A DNA stretch of 60,000 nt, taken from assembly GCF_963678635.1 (NCBI RefSeq), contig NC_087070.1, positions 37,143,109-37,203,108 on the forward strand, written 5' to 3'. A program made the position numbers and the translations under genes. Every line of letters begins with the position of its first letter. The stretch's first letter is position 1. The notes beneath the pieces are model-generated. The model had not been told where the DNA came from, did no database searches, and saw nothing but the letters and a program-made list of their open reading frames with translations. Shown one piece after another: positions 1 through 10,938 of this stretch. Origin of the DNA: Symsagittifera roscoffensis. Its lineage: Eukaryota; Xenacoelomorpha; Acoela; Convolutidae.

Positions 1-539
1 ATACTTCAACACATGCTTTAATTGTCCACTGAGTGCATATGCATAGTCATTCCTTGACATTTTTTGTTTAAGTATTATTTGAGGGGGTGATTTTGAAAAC
101 TTTTTTGTAAGCTTCAGAAGTATTTTTTTTTCTAAATTTTGCCGAAAGTAACGGATTATATATGGTCACGGCATTTTATTCAGACTAATTTCGGCGATCA
201 GAACAATAATTTTCTACGCAAAAATTTTTGACCTCAATATTGACATTAACTCCTTGAGTTCAATTGCTAAAAACTATTTCAACTGCAACCTTTTGGAAAA
301 GAGCTGAGGTTTAAAAATGTCTAATGTGGCAAAGTATAAACAATCTGTGAGCGTTTTTTGGTACACTTTAATGTAAATTTTATGTGCGCTATTGAATGTA
401 TCACACGACTTATTTATGCGTAATAAGTTATCATGTGCTTAATAATGCGTATAAACGAAATGAGGCTCGGTAATTTTTCAGTCATATTATTTCCATTTAC
501 ACGTACAATTTGATATTGGATGTTGGGGGAGGAAAAACA
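1..539. other. AT-rich intergenic stretch, nothing recognised
   Basis: No coding, RNA or repeat signal could be supported here. The composition is AT-rich with short homopolymer runs, like the rest of the window. Confidence 0.5.
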
Positions 540-672
540 AACAAAGTTATTGAAATTGGACGGAGTATTTGTGCACGGGTTGGATTTTTCTCCAGATAAA
601 TTGCGACTTTTGAACTAGCCACTCTTGACGGGATTTTAGTATCATCTGAAAGCTATTAATGAATTAAACTCT
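540..672 (+). repeat. Fragment of the helentron-like repeat (5' part)
   Basis: The order of motifs (a GGAGTATTTGTGC-like start, a glycine-poor G-rich stretch, then GACTTTTGAACTAGCCA) matches the 5' third of the full repeat seen at 17519-18053. It is clearly diverged and truncated and lies just left of an opposite-strand copy. Confidence 0.5.
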
Positions 673-680
673 AAATCTAC

Positions 681-1190
681 AAAACTGCTTGCATCAGGGC
701 AAAGACCTCATTGTTTCACCTGACTTTTGAGGTCTATGGGGCAGTAATAAGATGAAAAAATTAATGGTAAAAAAATGATTTTTGGTTTTAGTTTCAGATT
801 TTTTCTAAAAATCATCACCCCACACGAAACATAAAGTACAAAGTGATAGGTTTCGCTCCTAGAAACAAAACAATTAAGGCAAAAAAACTTCTTTCAACCA
901 AATTCGAACGATTTCTAAGACGGATTAACTCTTCGCTTACACTTTAAAAGTACGAAATATATCGCGCGTTAATTTCCCAAATTGGCCAAAATGGCAATTT
1001 TTGAGCCCCCATAACTTTACGAAAAATGATCACAGGTAAAATATCTTTTCAAATTTGAGCTCAGGACAACAATACCTTTCGAATGATATTAAACAAATTC
1101 CGTCAAAAATGGCTAATTAAAAAGTCGAACTTCGTCTGAAGAAAAAAACCCACCCCGAGCACCGTTATTTTGGTTTCGAAATTTGGAACA
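681..1190 (-). repeat. Helentron-like repeat, diverged copy
   Basis: This is a minus-strand copy of the repeat family described at 17519-18053. It keeps the central block with CGCGCGTTAATT and AAAATGATCACAGG, and the 5' block with CCCACCCCGAGC. Its 3' hairpin region has decayed. It is joined at its 5' end to the plus-strand block 1191-1481, the same head-to-head arrangement as at 3010-3822. Confidence 0.6.
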
Positions 1191-1481
1191 AAAATTTATT
1201 TCAAGGCGCTATTTGACTTTTTGACTTCAAATCCTCGTACACGCTAGAAACATTTTTAAACTTTGGATTTAAAATTAAAAATCATATAGGTTTCCACCAT
1301 ATATTTTACGTAACATATATTTTGTATTTCAAACAGTTCGTGGGGGATGATTTAAAAAACTCAAAAAAAAAATCATTTTTTAAATTTTTGCTCAATTTTT
1401 TTTCAGTTTGATCGCTTTTTCATGGTTGTTAAACGGCAACGGAACATCATGAGATTGCCCTCGGCTACGAGCAGTCCTGTT
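1191..1481 (+). repeat. Second-half repeat ending in CTACGAGCAGTC
   Basis: This block is closely similar to 3526-3822. It ends in CGGCTACGAGCAGTCCTGTT, which resembles the 3' end of the helentron-like family (TACGAGCAGTCTTGTT). The interior is otherwise different. Together with 681-1190 it forms a composite of about 800 bp. Confidence 0.55.
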
Positions 1482-2014
1482 TTATTTTACTCCTGTGTTT
1501 ATTCAGTTGAAAATTTAGCAAAATTGCTCGATTATTAACAGAAAAATTTAATACACGTAAATACATAAAGTTGCGCTTCACTTGCGTTGAATTATATTTG
1601 ATTCACCTAGTTCAATTTGAATATCAGGGCGAAAGCCTAAATGTTCCGAATGCAAGTAAAAGCCAAATTGAAAAAATCATTTAAAAAAAGAGAAAACACT
1701 TTCTTTATAATTTTATCATCATTTTTCCCCCAGACACTAATATAAAGTACCAAGGTATGTGTTAGCGTCTCGTCAGATCAATAAATGGAGCAATCCCAAC
1801 ATTCTCGCGGGGGGGATAAAGCTCAATAGTTACTTGAGTGAGACATGTTTATAACCACTTGAAAATAGTTTGAATGATATGAAATCATAAAACAGATTCT
1901 CCAACGAATGTGGAACGCCAAAATATACAAGATAAACGCGCAAAAATTTCCACCAGGGTAAAAAAGAATCAATAAAACTGAGGTATACAAAGCAACTTTC
2001 TTCTGTCCTGAAAG
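1482..2014. repeat. Left copy of a local duplication (partner 3823-5142)
   Basis: From about 1482 the sequence matches 3823-3893 and then 4583-5142 closely. The partner contains about 689 bp (3894-4582) missing here. The break falls at the AATTTAAT / ACACGTAAAT boundary. No coding potential was seen. Confidence 0.7.
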
Positions 2015-2298
2015 GCTAGTTAAAAAGTCGAAGTTTGTCTGAAGAAAAAAAAACCCACCACGAGCCTAAATATTCCGTTACTTTTGTTACGAATGTCGGA
2101 AAAATAAACTTTTTTGAGAGTTTTGACATGTTCAGTTTGGCTGATATGTTGGATAATTAATGCGCAATACATTTTGTGCTACAGTATTGAGGAAATCGAA
2201 ATTTTCAAGATTTTTCTTGATGTTTTTGCCGTTTTTTCTTCACCTAATAAAAATTTACGGTTGAAATGATTAAAGAATACAGCCAAATACAAAATACT
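2015..2298 (-). repeat. Partial tandem unit: helentron-like 5' end plus spacer
   Basis: Positions 2015-2100 are the 5' end of a minus-strand helentron-like copy. Positions 2101-2298 are a spacer that recurs at 2814-3009. This is the truncated first unit of a tandem array with a period of about 711 bp. Confidence 0.6.
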
Positions 2299-3009
2299 AA
2301 ACAAGACTGCACGTATCAGGGCGAAACCCTGAATGTTCCGACTGCCTTATAAGGTTTCATGGAGCAGTAATATCATTAAAAAAACTAATGTAATAAAATA
2401 AAATGATAATTTGAAATTTTTAAATGAAAATCATCACCCCACACGCCATTTAAAGTGCAAAAAGATAAATTTAGCTCCTTGTAACAAATCAATTCTGGCA
2501 AATAAACTTCTTTCAACCAAATTGGGACGATTTCTAAGACGGATTAACTCTCCGCTTACACTTTAATAGCACGAAATATATCGCGCGTTAATTTCCCAAA
2601 TTGACCAAAATGGCAATTTTTGAAACCCCATAACTTTACGAAAAATGATCTCAGGTAAAATATCTTTTCAAGTTTGAGCTCAAGACAACAATACCTTTTG
2701 AATGATAAAAAAATTCCGTCAAAATTTGCTAGTTAAAAAGTCGAAATTTGTCTGAAGAAAAAAAACCCACCCCGAGCCTAAATATTCCGTTACTTTTGTT
2801 ACGAATGTCGGAAAAATGAACTTTTTTGAAAGTTTTGACATGTTCAGTTTGGCTGATATGTTGGATAATTTTTGCACGATACATTTTGTGCTACAGTAAT
2901 GGGGACATCGAAATTTTCAAGAATTTTTTTGATGTTTCTGCCGTTTTTTCTTCACCTAATAAAAATTTACGGTTGAAATGTTTAAAGAATACAGCCATTA
3001 CAAATTACT
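2299..3009 (-). repeat. Tandem unit: helentron-like repeat (2299-2813) plus spacer
   Basis: The minus-strand repeat has its 3' hairpin at the left (CAGGGCGAAACCCTG) and its 5' end near 2813. It is followed by the spacer 2814-3009, which copies 2101-2298. The next repeat copy starts immediately after, so repeat plus spacer behaves as one tandem unit. The short open frame inside is a by-product of the repeat. Confidence 0.65.
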
Positions 3010-3822
3010 AAACAAGACTGCTCGTATCAGGGCGAAGCCCTGAATGTTGCGACTGCCTTTTAAGGTTTTATGGAGCAGTAATCACATTAAAAAATTAAAT
3101 GTAATAAAATAAAATGGTATTTGAATTTTTTTAATGAAAATCATCCCCCCACATGCCATATAAAGTACAAACAAATAGATTTAGCTCCTTGTAACCAATC
3201 AAATACGGCAAATAAGCTTCTTTCAACCAATTTGGAACGATTTTAAGACGGATTAACTCTCCGCTTACGCGTTAATAGCGCGAAAAATATCGTGCGTTAA
3301 TTGTCCCAAATTGCCCAAAATGGCAATCTTTAAACCCCCATAACTTCACAAAAAATGATCACAGTTGAATTATCTTTTCAAATTTGAGCTCAGGACAACA
3401 ATACTTTTTGAATGATATTAAAACATTCCGTCAAAAATGGCTAGTTAAAAAGTCGAAACTTGTCTGAAGAAAAAAACCCACCCCGAGCACAAATATTCCG
3501 TTACTTTCGCTACGAAAGTCGGAACAAAAATTTATTTCCAGGCGCTATTTGACTTTTTGACTTCAAATCCTCGTAAACGCTAGAAAAAATTTGAAACTTT
3601 GGATTTAAAATCTAAAATCATATAGGTTTCCATCATATATTTTTACTTTAAATTCAAACAGTTCGTGGGGGATGATTTATTAAACTCAAAAAAATCAGTT
3701 TTTAAATTTTTCCTCAATTTTTTTTTGAAAATTTCATTTTTTTTCGGTTTGATCGCTTTTTCATGGTTGTTAAACGGCAACGGAACATCATGAGATTGCG
3801 CGCGGCTACGAGCAGTCTTGTT
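3010..3822. mobile_element. Composite element: two helentron-like halves head to head
   Basis: The left half (3010-3525) is a minus-strand helentron-like copy and the right half (3526-3822) is a plus-strand block. The outer ends are perfect 16-bp inverted repeats, AACAAGACTGCTCGTA at the left and its complement at the right. The 5' ends meet at about 3525. A diverged relative occupies 681-1481. No coding region was seen. Confidence 0.55.
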
Positions 3823-5142
3823 TTATTTTACTCTTGTGTATATTCAGTTAAAAATTTAGCAAAACTGCTCGATTATTAACAGAAAAATTTAATTTCGCTA
3901 CTCTCATTAAATTTTATTGCCCCTTTGAAAAAATCATCATGTCTGTTTCGCCCATCCGCATTTTGCTATCCTTGTTGGCTGCCCTAATTAAAACAATTAC
4001 ATAACCATTAAGTTCGGCTGTTTCACTGGCGGTTGTTTGAAGTGGCACCTGCAACTTTCAATACGTTGCTTCACCTAGTGAACGATATCCTCCCTAATTT
4101 GAGTTGCTGGTTGTTTTGGCACCATAGATTGTAGTTTTTTTTTCAGTTTTTTCAGCTGTTCAGATTCTTTCTGAACACCTCAACCTCTGCGGTATTTACA
4201 ATCAAAGTGTCGCAAAAAATTAATTCCAAATCACAATTTGAAATTCAAACTCCATGCGGCCCTAAAATCAAAACTAATTTCCTCAAATTACATTGGGAAA
4301 AGCATTCGGTTGTGAATTGAGTGAGAGTGAAATTATATACAACGAAAGTTTATGTTCTAAATAAGCAAGGCCGATCCTAAAAATTTGAAGTCTTCACAGC
4401 TTTTCATTTCCAATTTCTTGTTTAATTGGGTGAAAATTACATTGGATTTAACCACCATTTTTGTGAGTAACCAATAATTGAATCAGTTTTTGGTGAGACA
4501 ATTAGCTTGTCTTAGTATCAACTTATCGTTGATTTTACTCATTAAATTGGGTTCGCTGTTAGAAGTATTATTTAACATGGCATACACGTAAATAAATAAA
4601 GTTGCGCTTCACTTGCGTTGAATTACATTTGATTCACCCAGTTCGATTTCCCAGTCTACCCCTTAACCCTCCAACAAAATTGGAGTTTTTCAGTTCTTCA
4701 GCATAGGTGCAAACAAATCAAACAACACAATAATGATTGAATATCAGGGCGAAATCCTAAATGCAAGTAAAAGCCAATTTGAAAAAATCATCTAAAAAAA
4801 GAAAAAACACTTTTTTTAGTTTTCTCATCATTTTTCCCCAGACACTAATATGAAGTACCAAGGTATGTGTTAGCGTCTCGTCGGATCAATCAATTGAGCA
4901 ATCCCCCCCCCCCCCCCCCCCATTCTCGCTTGGGGGGGGGGGGATAACGCTCAATAGGTACTTGAGACATGTTTATAACCACTTGAAAATAGTTTGAATG
5001 ATATGAAATCATAGAACAGATTCTCCAGCGAATGTGGAACGCCAAAATTTACAAGATAAAAGCTCAAAAATTACAATCAGGGTAAAAAAGAATCAATAAA
5101 ACTGAGGCATACAAAGCGACTTTTTTTCTGTCCTAAAAGGAT
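3823..5142. repeat. Right copy of the local duplication, with an extra 689 bp
   Basis: Positions 3823-3893 and 4583-5142 match 1482-2014. Positions 3894-4582 have no counterpart there and show no recognised content. Within the shared part, a C run (4903-4921, 19 bases) and a G run (4932-4943, 12 bases) replace the short CCC and seven-G runs of the left copy. Confidence 0.7.
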
Positions 5143-5587
5143 GAAAAATGTATTGCATACAATATTGAGGTGCTGCGGAGAGCAGTGTTTGATATTCAGG
5201 TACAAGGCTAGAGCATCAATCCTGGTGAGTCGCTTTCCTAATGAGGCAATGGTCGCCCAAACAAAAATTTGCTAAATTTTTTTTTAATGAAAATCGATTT
5301 CGATTTTTTTTTTCAAAATTTTTCTCGATTCTCATATAAAATAAAATTCAGTCGGCCAATTAATTGCGTGCTACGAGCATATCAACCATCTTCTTGCGTT
5401 TGCTGACGTATTTTTGCAGTGTTTTACCGTTTTTGCTTGGGGGGAGATAGCTCATTTGGTCATTACGGGGGGGAAGGGGGGATTGCTTAACTGATCCGTC
5501 CCGTCTCCTAATAATAAGACCAAAATGTTTTAATTTAATTTGTTGGAAGTATTTAATTTGCCGTTTACGCGTTTTGTAAGAACAGCG
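5143..5587. other. Unassigned stretch with a weak minus-strand frame
   Basis: A 76-codon minus-strand frame (5360-5590) encodes a lysine- and arginine-rich sequence ending GKTLQKYVSKRKK. I do not recognise it and its upstream end runs into a repeat, so I do not call it a gene. A strong-looking donor (CTG then GTGAGT) lies near 5223 on the plus strand without any supporting exon. Confidence 0.3.
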
Positions 5588-5832
5588 CAATATATCGCGC
5601 GTTAATTATCCCACGTTGGCCAATTTAGCAATTTTGAAACACCGTAGCTTCACAAAAAAAGATCAAAGGTGAAATTTAATTTTTATTTGAGCTTCAGACA
5701 ACAATATGTTTCAGACTTCAGATGGTATAAAAAGTTCCAAAGAATACGGTAAATTGAAAGGCCGAAAGTTAATAAACAAGAAATAACCCTAAGCAAAAAT
5801 ATTCCGTCTTTTTTTGAAAGTCGGAACAAAAA
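5588..5832 (-). repeat. Old, diverged helentron-like fragment
   Basis: It shows the family's central ATATCGCGCGTTAATT block, followed by degenerate versions of the 5' half and a final GAAAGTCGGAAC. Divergence is much higher than in the copies at 17.5, 51.2 and 54.5 kb, suggesting an older insertion. Confidence 0.5.
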
Positions 5833-7130
5833 AATATGTTTTGACTGTCCTTCTATATCCCTGAATGTCTTTCAGAGTTGTTAAAATTTTTAATAGGGCT
5901 TGCTGTTTTTTGTTTTTTTTTAGAAAAAAATTTTTTTTAATTTTGTCACACTCAAATTTGCTTTTCACTGTTTGTTTCTCGGTTTCTTTTCGAGTTCAGT
6001 GTACTTTCTTGTTAAAATGAAGGCAAACTCCACTATTGAACAGCAAAAAAGTTAGAGTAGAAAAACGTGATCGACTTCTACTTTGAAAAGTTGATTTTAA
6101 TTTGAAGATTTCCCAGCGGAACGAAAAATTTATCCACTGATTCAGTTTTCCAAACTGGGTTAATTTTATCAAAAAGTGTCACTCAATAATTTTTTGAAGT
6201 TCAAAAAATGCTAATGCCACTTTTTTTATTCTTCGAGTTTTGAAAAATGAACTATGAAGTTTAATTAAAGTTTTTTTTCTGTTTCCTCGTAATCATGATC
6301 GAATTTTTTTCTGTTTCCTTTCTAAACATGATTTTTTTTTCAATTTCATTGAAGTTTAACTTCTGGAAAAACTTTGCAAAAAGCAAATCGAAAATCGAAA
6401 TCTTACAACACTTTCTTGTCAAAACAAGCTTTTAAACTCCAACAAGAATTTTAAAAAATTCTTACTTGATTTTAAACTTTTCAGACCTGCATCTCGGAAT
6501 GAAAAACTTCAGTTATGATCTGAAAATATTTTGCTGAGACAAAATTGAGCAAGTATTTGAATCTGCTATTTGAATTTATCTCCAATATTAAAAATTAATT
6601 CGATCGATTAACGGCATAAACATCTGATCTCCTACTCAAACTACATAATTTTAAACTATAACACTCTTATGCTGAATTTTTTTTCAACACCCTTATGAAA
6701 AACTTATCTATTCGTGCACTCGTTGTTCCAAATCTCCGAGCGTACCATCATTCTGCGATATGGCATTCCGCTAAGTATTTACCAGAAACTATCGGGGTTT
6801 GATATTATTACGTCGAATATAATTTTGTTATATAAATTCAAAGATCAAAGTTCTTTAGGATTCCTTTTACATCGGAATTCAGTTTTTACCAGATTGTTAT
6901 AAGAGATTGAAAACCTCCTACACCCTGGACTGTTTTTTAATTACCTGAACGGGATTTTTTAGCCTGAAGCTTAAGGTAATATTAGGCGGTATTTACAATT
7001 TTTTCAGCATTTTTCTACGCAGTTTTTTTGGTGGTAAGACTTCAATATAAGTTTGATAATGAAATGAAAACTGAGAAAAAAGCAAAAAACAATCTACACT
7101 TTTTTGGCCCATCTGAGAACTCATCATTGC
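5833..7130. other. AT-rich intergenic DNA, nothing recognised
   Basis: Runs of T and A dominate. A 62-codon plus-strand frame near 6714-6902 has no recognisable motif, no poly(A) signal and no repeat support, so it is left unannotated. Confidence 0.45.
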
Positions 7131-7420
7131 AGTTTTTCAAATGGTTTTCAAAACTCTCGATTTTTTTAGGTCGACCATAATGATTTTCCGAGCTTTTTCA
7201 ATTCACTGTAAAGACCCTATCTTAAAGTTTTCTGCGACGGGAGAACAAAATTTGAAAAAAAGGACCAAAAGACGTTATTAGGTTGTTTCGAAGATTGTGA
7301 CAAAAAAAAATGCGTTTCATACCTCAAAAATAGTGTATACTGGAGCCAAAGGCGCTTTGAAAAATTTTTAGGGCAGTTCACCCTTGTATGGATGTCTTAA
7401 ATCGTCATAAAAGTGTGTGA
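7131..7420. repeat. Degenerate hAT-type MITE remnant
   Basis: Blocks such as AGGTCGACC, AAAGACCCTAT and GGAGCCAAAGGCGC recur in the same order in the intact MITEs at 12249-12651 and 53580-53918. Ends and target duplications are lost. Confidence 0.4.
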
Positions 7421-8109
7421 CCCCTGGGGAACATTAAAAAAGGGGAGCCTTAAAAAAGTTTAAAAATGTGGGACTCTTGAGTGGTCAAGAAATCGAATTC
7501 ACGAGGAGCTCCATTTAAATCCACTACTGCCCAAAGAGAGATTTAATATCAATCACTCTGCTTTTTAGAGAACCTACACTTCAGACTTCGGTTGCTTTTC
7601 AAAATGAATAACGAAACACAAAAATGACACAAAGGCAAAGCGGGGCTTCGCATCACTTGCAATAAAACTCATATAAAAAAACAAAAGGGCAGAAAAAAGG
7701 AAAAATTTCTACCAAAGATTAAGTATTCGTAACTCTCGTGTCCCCGGCTTTGTGCAAGTTCCTAGCAACAACACTAAGAAATGTCAGCTAAACGGAAAGC
7801 TTAGGGGGAAACTATGAAACAACTAGAGAAACAGAAGAAAAAAAAACAGAACGTTTAGAAAAAAGGTGAAAATCGTATCACTTAGCTTTTATTTTGAAAT
7901 TTTTTTATAAGACTTGAAAGCAAGCAAATTATTTGCATTACATTTTGAGTTTTAAATTTAGAAATGATTTTGTTCCGAAGTTGGCAACTTGACTTTTGTG
8001 GATTTTTCAAATCGTGCGCTTAAAGCGTGCACATGATCTGGCGCATTTGCTGGTTGCAAATGATTATTGTAATCGTTGTAGATAGTGTCCTGGTAATTGT
8101 CGAAGTTTT

Positions 8110-9450
8110 TAGGTCGTAGCATTACCTAGTTGTCATCGCTCTCAGTCAAACAAGTAGTGGTATATCTTCTTCGAAAAGTTTTTAACGTTTAACAGCTGGT
8201 CTAGTAAGGAATCCACAGCTAATCTGAATTTCGCATGATCGATTTACTCTATTAGATCCGGGAAAAGTACGGAAAACCCGACCCAGGGGTCAAAAATCGC
8301 GAGGTGTCAGGTCTTCTGGTAACCAAACTAAATCTCCAGTGGGATAATCTCAGTTGATTGTGTCCAGTTAGTTTGTGTAGTTATTGTTGGCAAGTAGTAG
8401 ATAAGGCAGAAGTTCCAGAATTGCTGGGTCACAACTTGAGTTTGTCTGCAAATTTCTTTCTGAGCTAGGGTACGAAATAAAAACAAACCAGGTGTAAAAT
8501 TGTTGAAAGTCGTCCTATTAGAATGTGGTTCGGAGTCAAGGCTTCCAAGACAGTAGGGTCTGAATAGACAATTTTAGTGGTCTCGAGTTCATTACGGCTT
8601 CTACTTTGCAGTTGAAGGTAGACAAAGTTTCGTCGTTGAGTGTCCGATTTCTAAAAACTTTATAAAAAACGTCTTTGAAAGTCTTGATTAGTCTTTTCCA
8701 AGAAACACCAAAAAGAGGGGCGGCAGGTGAGTTGATTTTGCAGGTTGGCATTGTTCTTTGAGGTAGTCGTTCTGTTGTAACTTGGCTAGGCTCCGTTGTG
8801 ATTGAATATTAGTTCCAACGAAAGAATTTGCGTTGTCCAAAAAGATCAGTTTTGGTTTTCGGCGTCGGTTTATGCAGCAGCATATGGTTTAAAAGGATGA
8901 GTCTACAACAGTAATGTGTTTCAATTCAGAGTTGATGGCGCGTGTCACAAATTAGTTGAAGAAGAGAACTTATTGCTTGCTAATTTCTCCATTGATGCGT
9001 GTGGCAAACGGTCCAAATTAGGTGATTCCAGTCGAGTAGAAAGGGTGAGCGTTGTCAGGCGAAGGCAGTCGAGCCAATGTTAAGTCGGCCAGTTTAGGGG
9101 TGATGGGTTCATGTCGCTTGCGAGGGCAGAGTATGCATTGTCGAGTGATACTTGGGTGATCGAAGAATCCAGAAGTCCTGTTGTTGTATGATGCGCTTCC
9201 GCTCGATTCCGCAACGGGCGTTGCTGCTAAGCATCTGTAACTTAAAAAGCTTTAATGGGCAGCTATTTCCATCCAGATTGAGGGGATATTGGCTTGAGTT
9301 GCGCGCTTTGTTAAGGCCTCCTTTAGTGCGAAAAAATCCAAAATTATCGATGAAGCGGCAGGGGGCTGAAGTTGGCTGCGTTCAGGAAATGAACGCTTTT
9401 TTGTTAGGCATTGAATTCTCTTCGGTAAAACCTGTCATTGAGTTTTCGTG
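8110..9450 (-). pseudogene. BEL/Pao retrotransposon pol remnant (integrase and C-terminal domain)
   Basis: Reading the minus strand across several frameshifts and stops gives the order expected for BEL/Pao integrase. First comes a zinc-binding-like CxxC segment near 9110. Then a core-like block with FGPF, TRA and LDNANSFVG runs from about 9000 to 8820. Then APLFGVSWKRLIKTF and VEAVMNSRPL appear at 8751-8536. Last is a tail with TQQFWNF, YYLPT and GDLVWLP, then PLGRVF and FLTRPAV (8460-8180), matching the DUF5641-type C-terminus of this family. The catalytic Glu of the usual GGVWERL motif is read as Lys, and the core has stops, so the copy is dead. Reverse transcriptase, gag and LTRs were not found beside it. 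Superfamily confidence is high; boundaries are approximate. Confidence 0.8.
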
Positions 9451-9846
9451 ATTATGAGAACAAATCCATTTGCTAGGAGCTGCAGTGAGAGTGAGCATTA
9501 AGTCTTTCTCAGCGTTTGACCGCGAAGAGAAGAGCATAGGTTGTTACATTAAGAGCTTTCGTTCAGTTGTTATAGTGGCTGAAGTCAATGATCGGCGATG
9601 GCGTTATTGTTGTGTCATCTGTCATAAGCAGTCGGTTGCTGCAGGGTCGGCTGAATAAGTCAGTCATTGCTAGGTGAGAGTAGGAAAGCTGGTCCTGTGA
9701 TACATTGAGAGTATGAAGTCATTTCTGAGGTTCTATACCCACGGGTGGCGCCTTCGGTGCTCGTAAATGTGATAAGTAAAAAGAAAGACTAGTTTTACTG
9801 GTTTATGGAAGTCAACCCGGCATGATTGTTTTCACTGATCAATTTT

Positions 9847-9873
9847 CTTTTGCTTTTGCTTTTGCTTTTGCTT
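9847..9873 (+). repeat. (TTTTGC)n microsatellite
   Basis: About four to five direct copies of the hexamer TTTTGC, ending in CTTGCC. Confidence 0.8.
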
Positions 9874-10043
9874 GCCTTAGTATGTTTGTTTGTAGCAAAT
9901 TAATGTTGACTCATATTAGATATTTTTTTATGAATTTTTTCAGAATATTAATTCAATATTGGCTCCATTCAATTAAAAGCATGCATGGTCTAAGCTATTG
10001 AATATGAATCAAAAGTTATGTTTTTGTTCATTTATTGAAGAAA

Positions 10044-10460
10044 TTGACGGAATGTTTGTGCTCGTGGTTTTTTTTCCTCGAGACACATTTCGATTTTTAT
10101 CTGGCAATTTTCAAAAAAGTTCGGTCCAATTTTAATTGAGATAATTCTTTTGGTCCCGTGGGGGATAATCGAAAAAATGTAACAAAACGAGTGTTTTATT
10201 TTTTTTTTCATAAGATTTCGTCAGTTTTGTTTCCAAAATCTGATAATATGTTTTTAATCTCAACAAGCTCTGTTTTGATTGGAGAATATTATCTACTATC
10301 AACTATGCAGCTTCTTTTTGGGAGGGCACAAATTTTCTGTTCCGATTTTTTTTGTTTTTTGCTTTTAAGTTTTTTTCAGGCTAACACTACTCCATAGACC
10401 TTAAAATTCAGTCGAAACGTTTAGAACGTCGCCCGGATACGAGCAGTAAAGTCTATATTT
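10044..10460 (+). repeat. Diverged helentron-like repeat
   Basis: The copy starts with GACGGAATGTTTGTGCTCG. It keeps the GTGGGGGATAAT block and ends with CTCCATAGACC, a CAGTCGAAAC subterminal segment, and GATACGAGCAGT. The 3' hairpin has decayed to ACGTCGCCCGG. A short open frame inside is incidental. Confidence 0.55.
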
Positions 10461-10624
10461 CTTATAGAGACAAAATAAGGAGATTGATTGTATTAAAGGA
10501 AGCTGTGGTAAAAGTTGCGAGTGCCAGTAAACACGTGTGAAGTAGTTTTTTTGACTTGTAAGTTGTAGGTTTTTTTAATGATCTTTCAGGATGCATGCAA
10601 TGTGATTGACAAAACGGTAAGTTT

Positions 10625-10938
10625 GGCATCTAGGTTTTCTTGAGGAGGCGGATTATCAAAAATATTTGAAAATTTTGAAAAAACAGGTCAAAAAAGGCGT
10701 TTTTAGGCACTTTTTGGAAAATGTTGACCAAAAAATCGCGTTTTTCGGCGCGCGCTTCCCCCTTAAAGTTAGTATATATTGGCGCCAAAGGCGCCTTAGA
10801 AAAAATTTTAGGGTCCGTCATCAAAAACAGATATCTCATAATAGCACAAAGGGAACCCTTTGGGTCGGCAGGGAGTCTAATCCTTGAAGGAATAAAGGGC
10901 GTCCGGCCCCCTGCCCCAATCCCCTAAATTCGCCCCTG
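10625..10938. mobile_element. hAT-type MITE, left end damaged
   Basis: The interior matches 53580-53918, including GGCGTTTTTAGGCACTTTTTGG and GCGCCAAAGGCGCC. The right terminus AAATTCGCCCCTG is preserved. The left terminus is not clear and I could not see a target duplication. Overlapping open frames on both strands are by-products. Confidence 0.65.

Noticed and set aside
1-5142. CRISPR-like or satellite array
   Set aside because: The repeats are hundreds of bases long, irregular and match dispersed elements; no short spaced repeats were found.
10630-10927. Three overlapping small frames
   Set aside because: They are translations of the MITE at 10625-10938.
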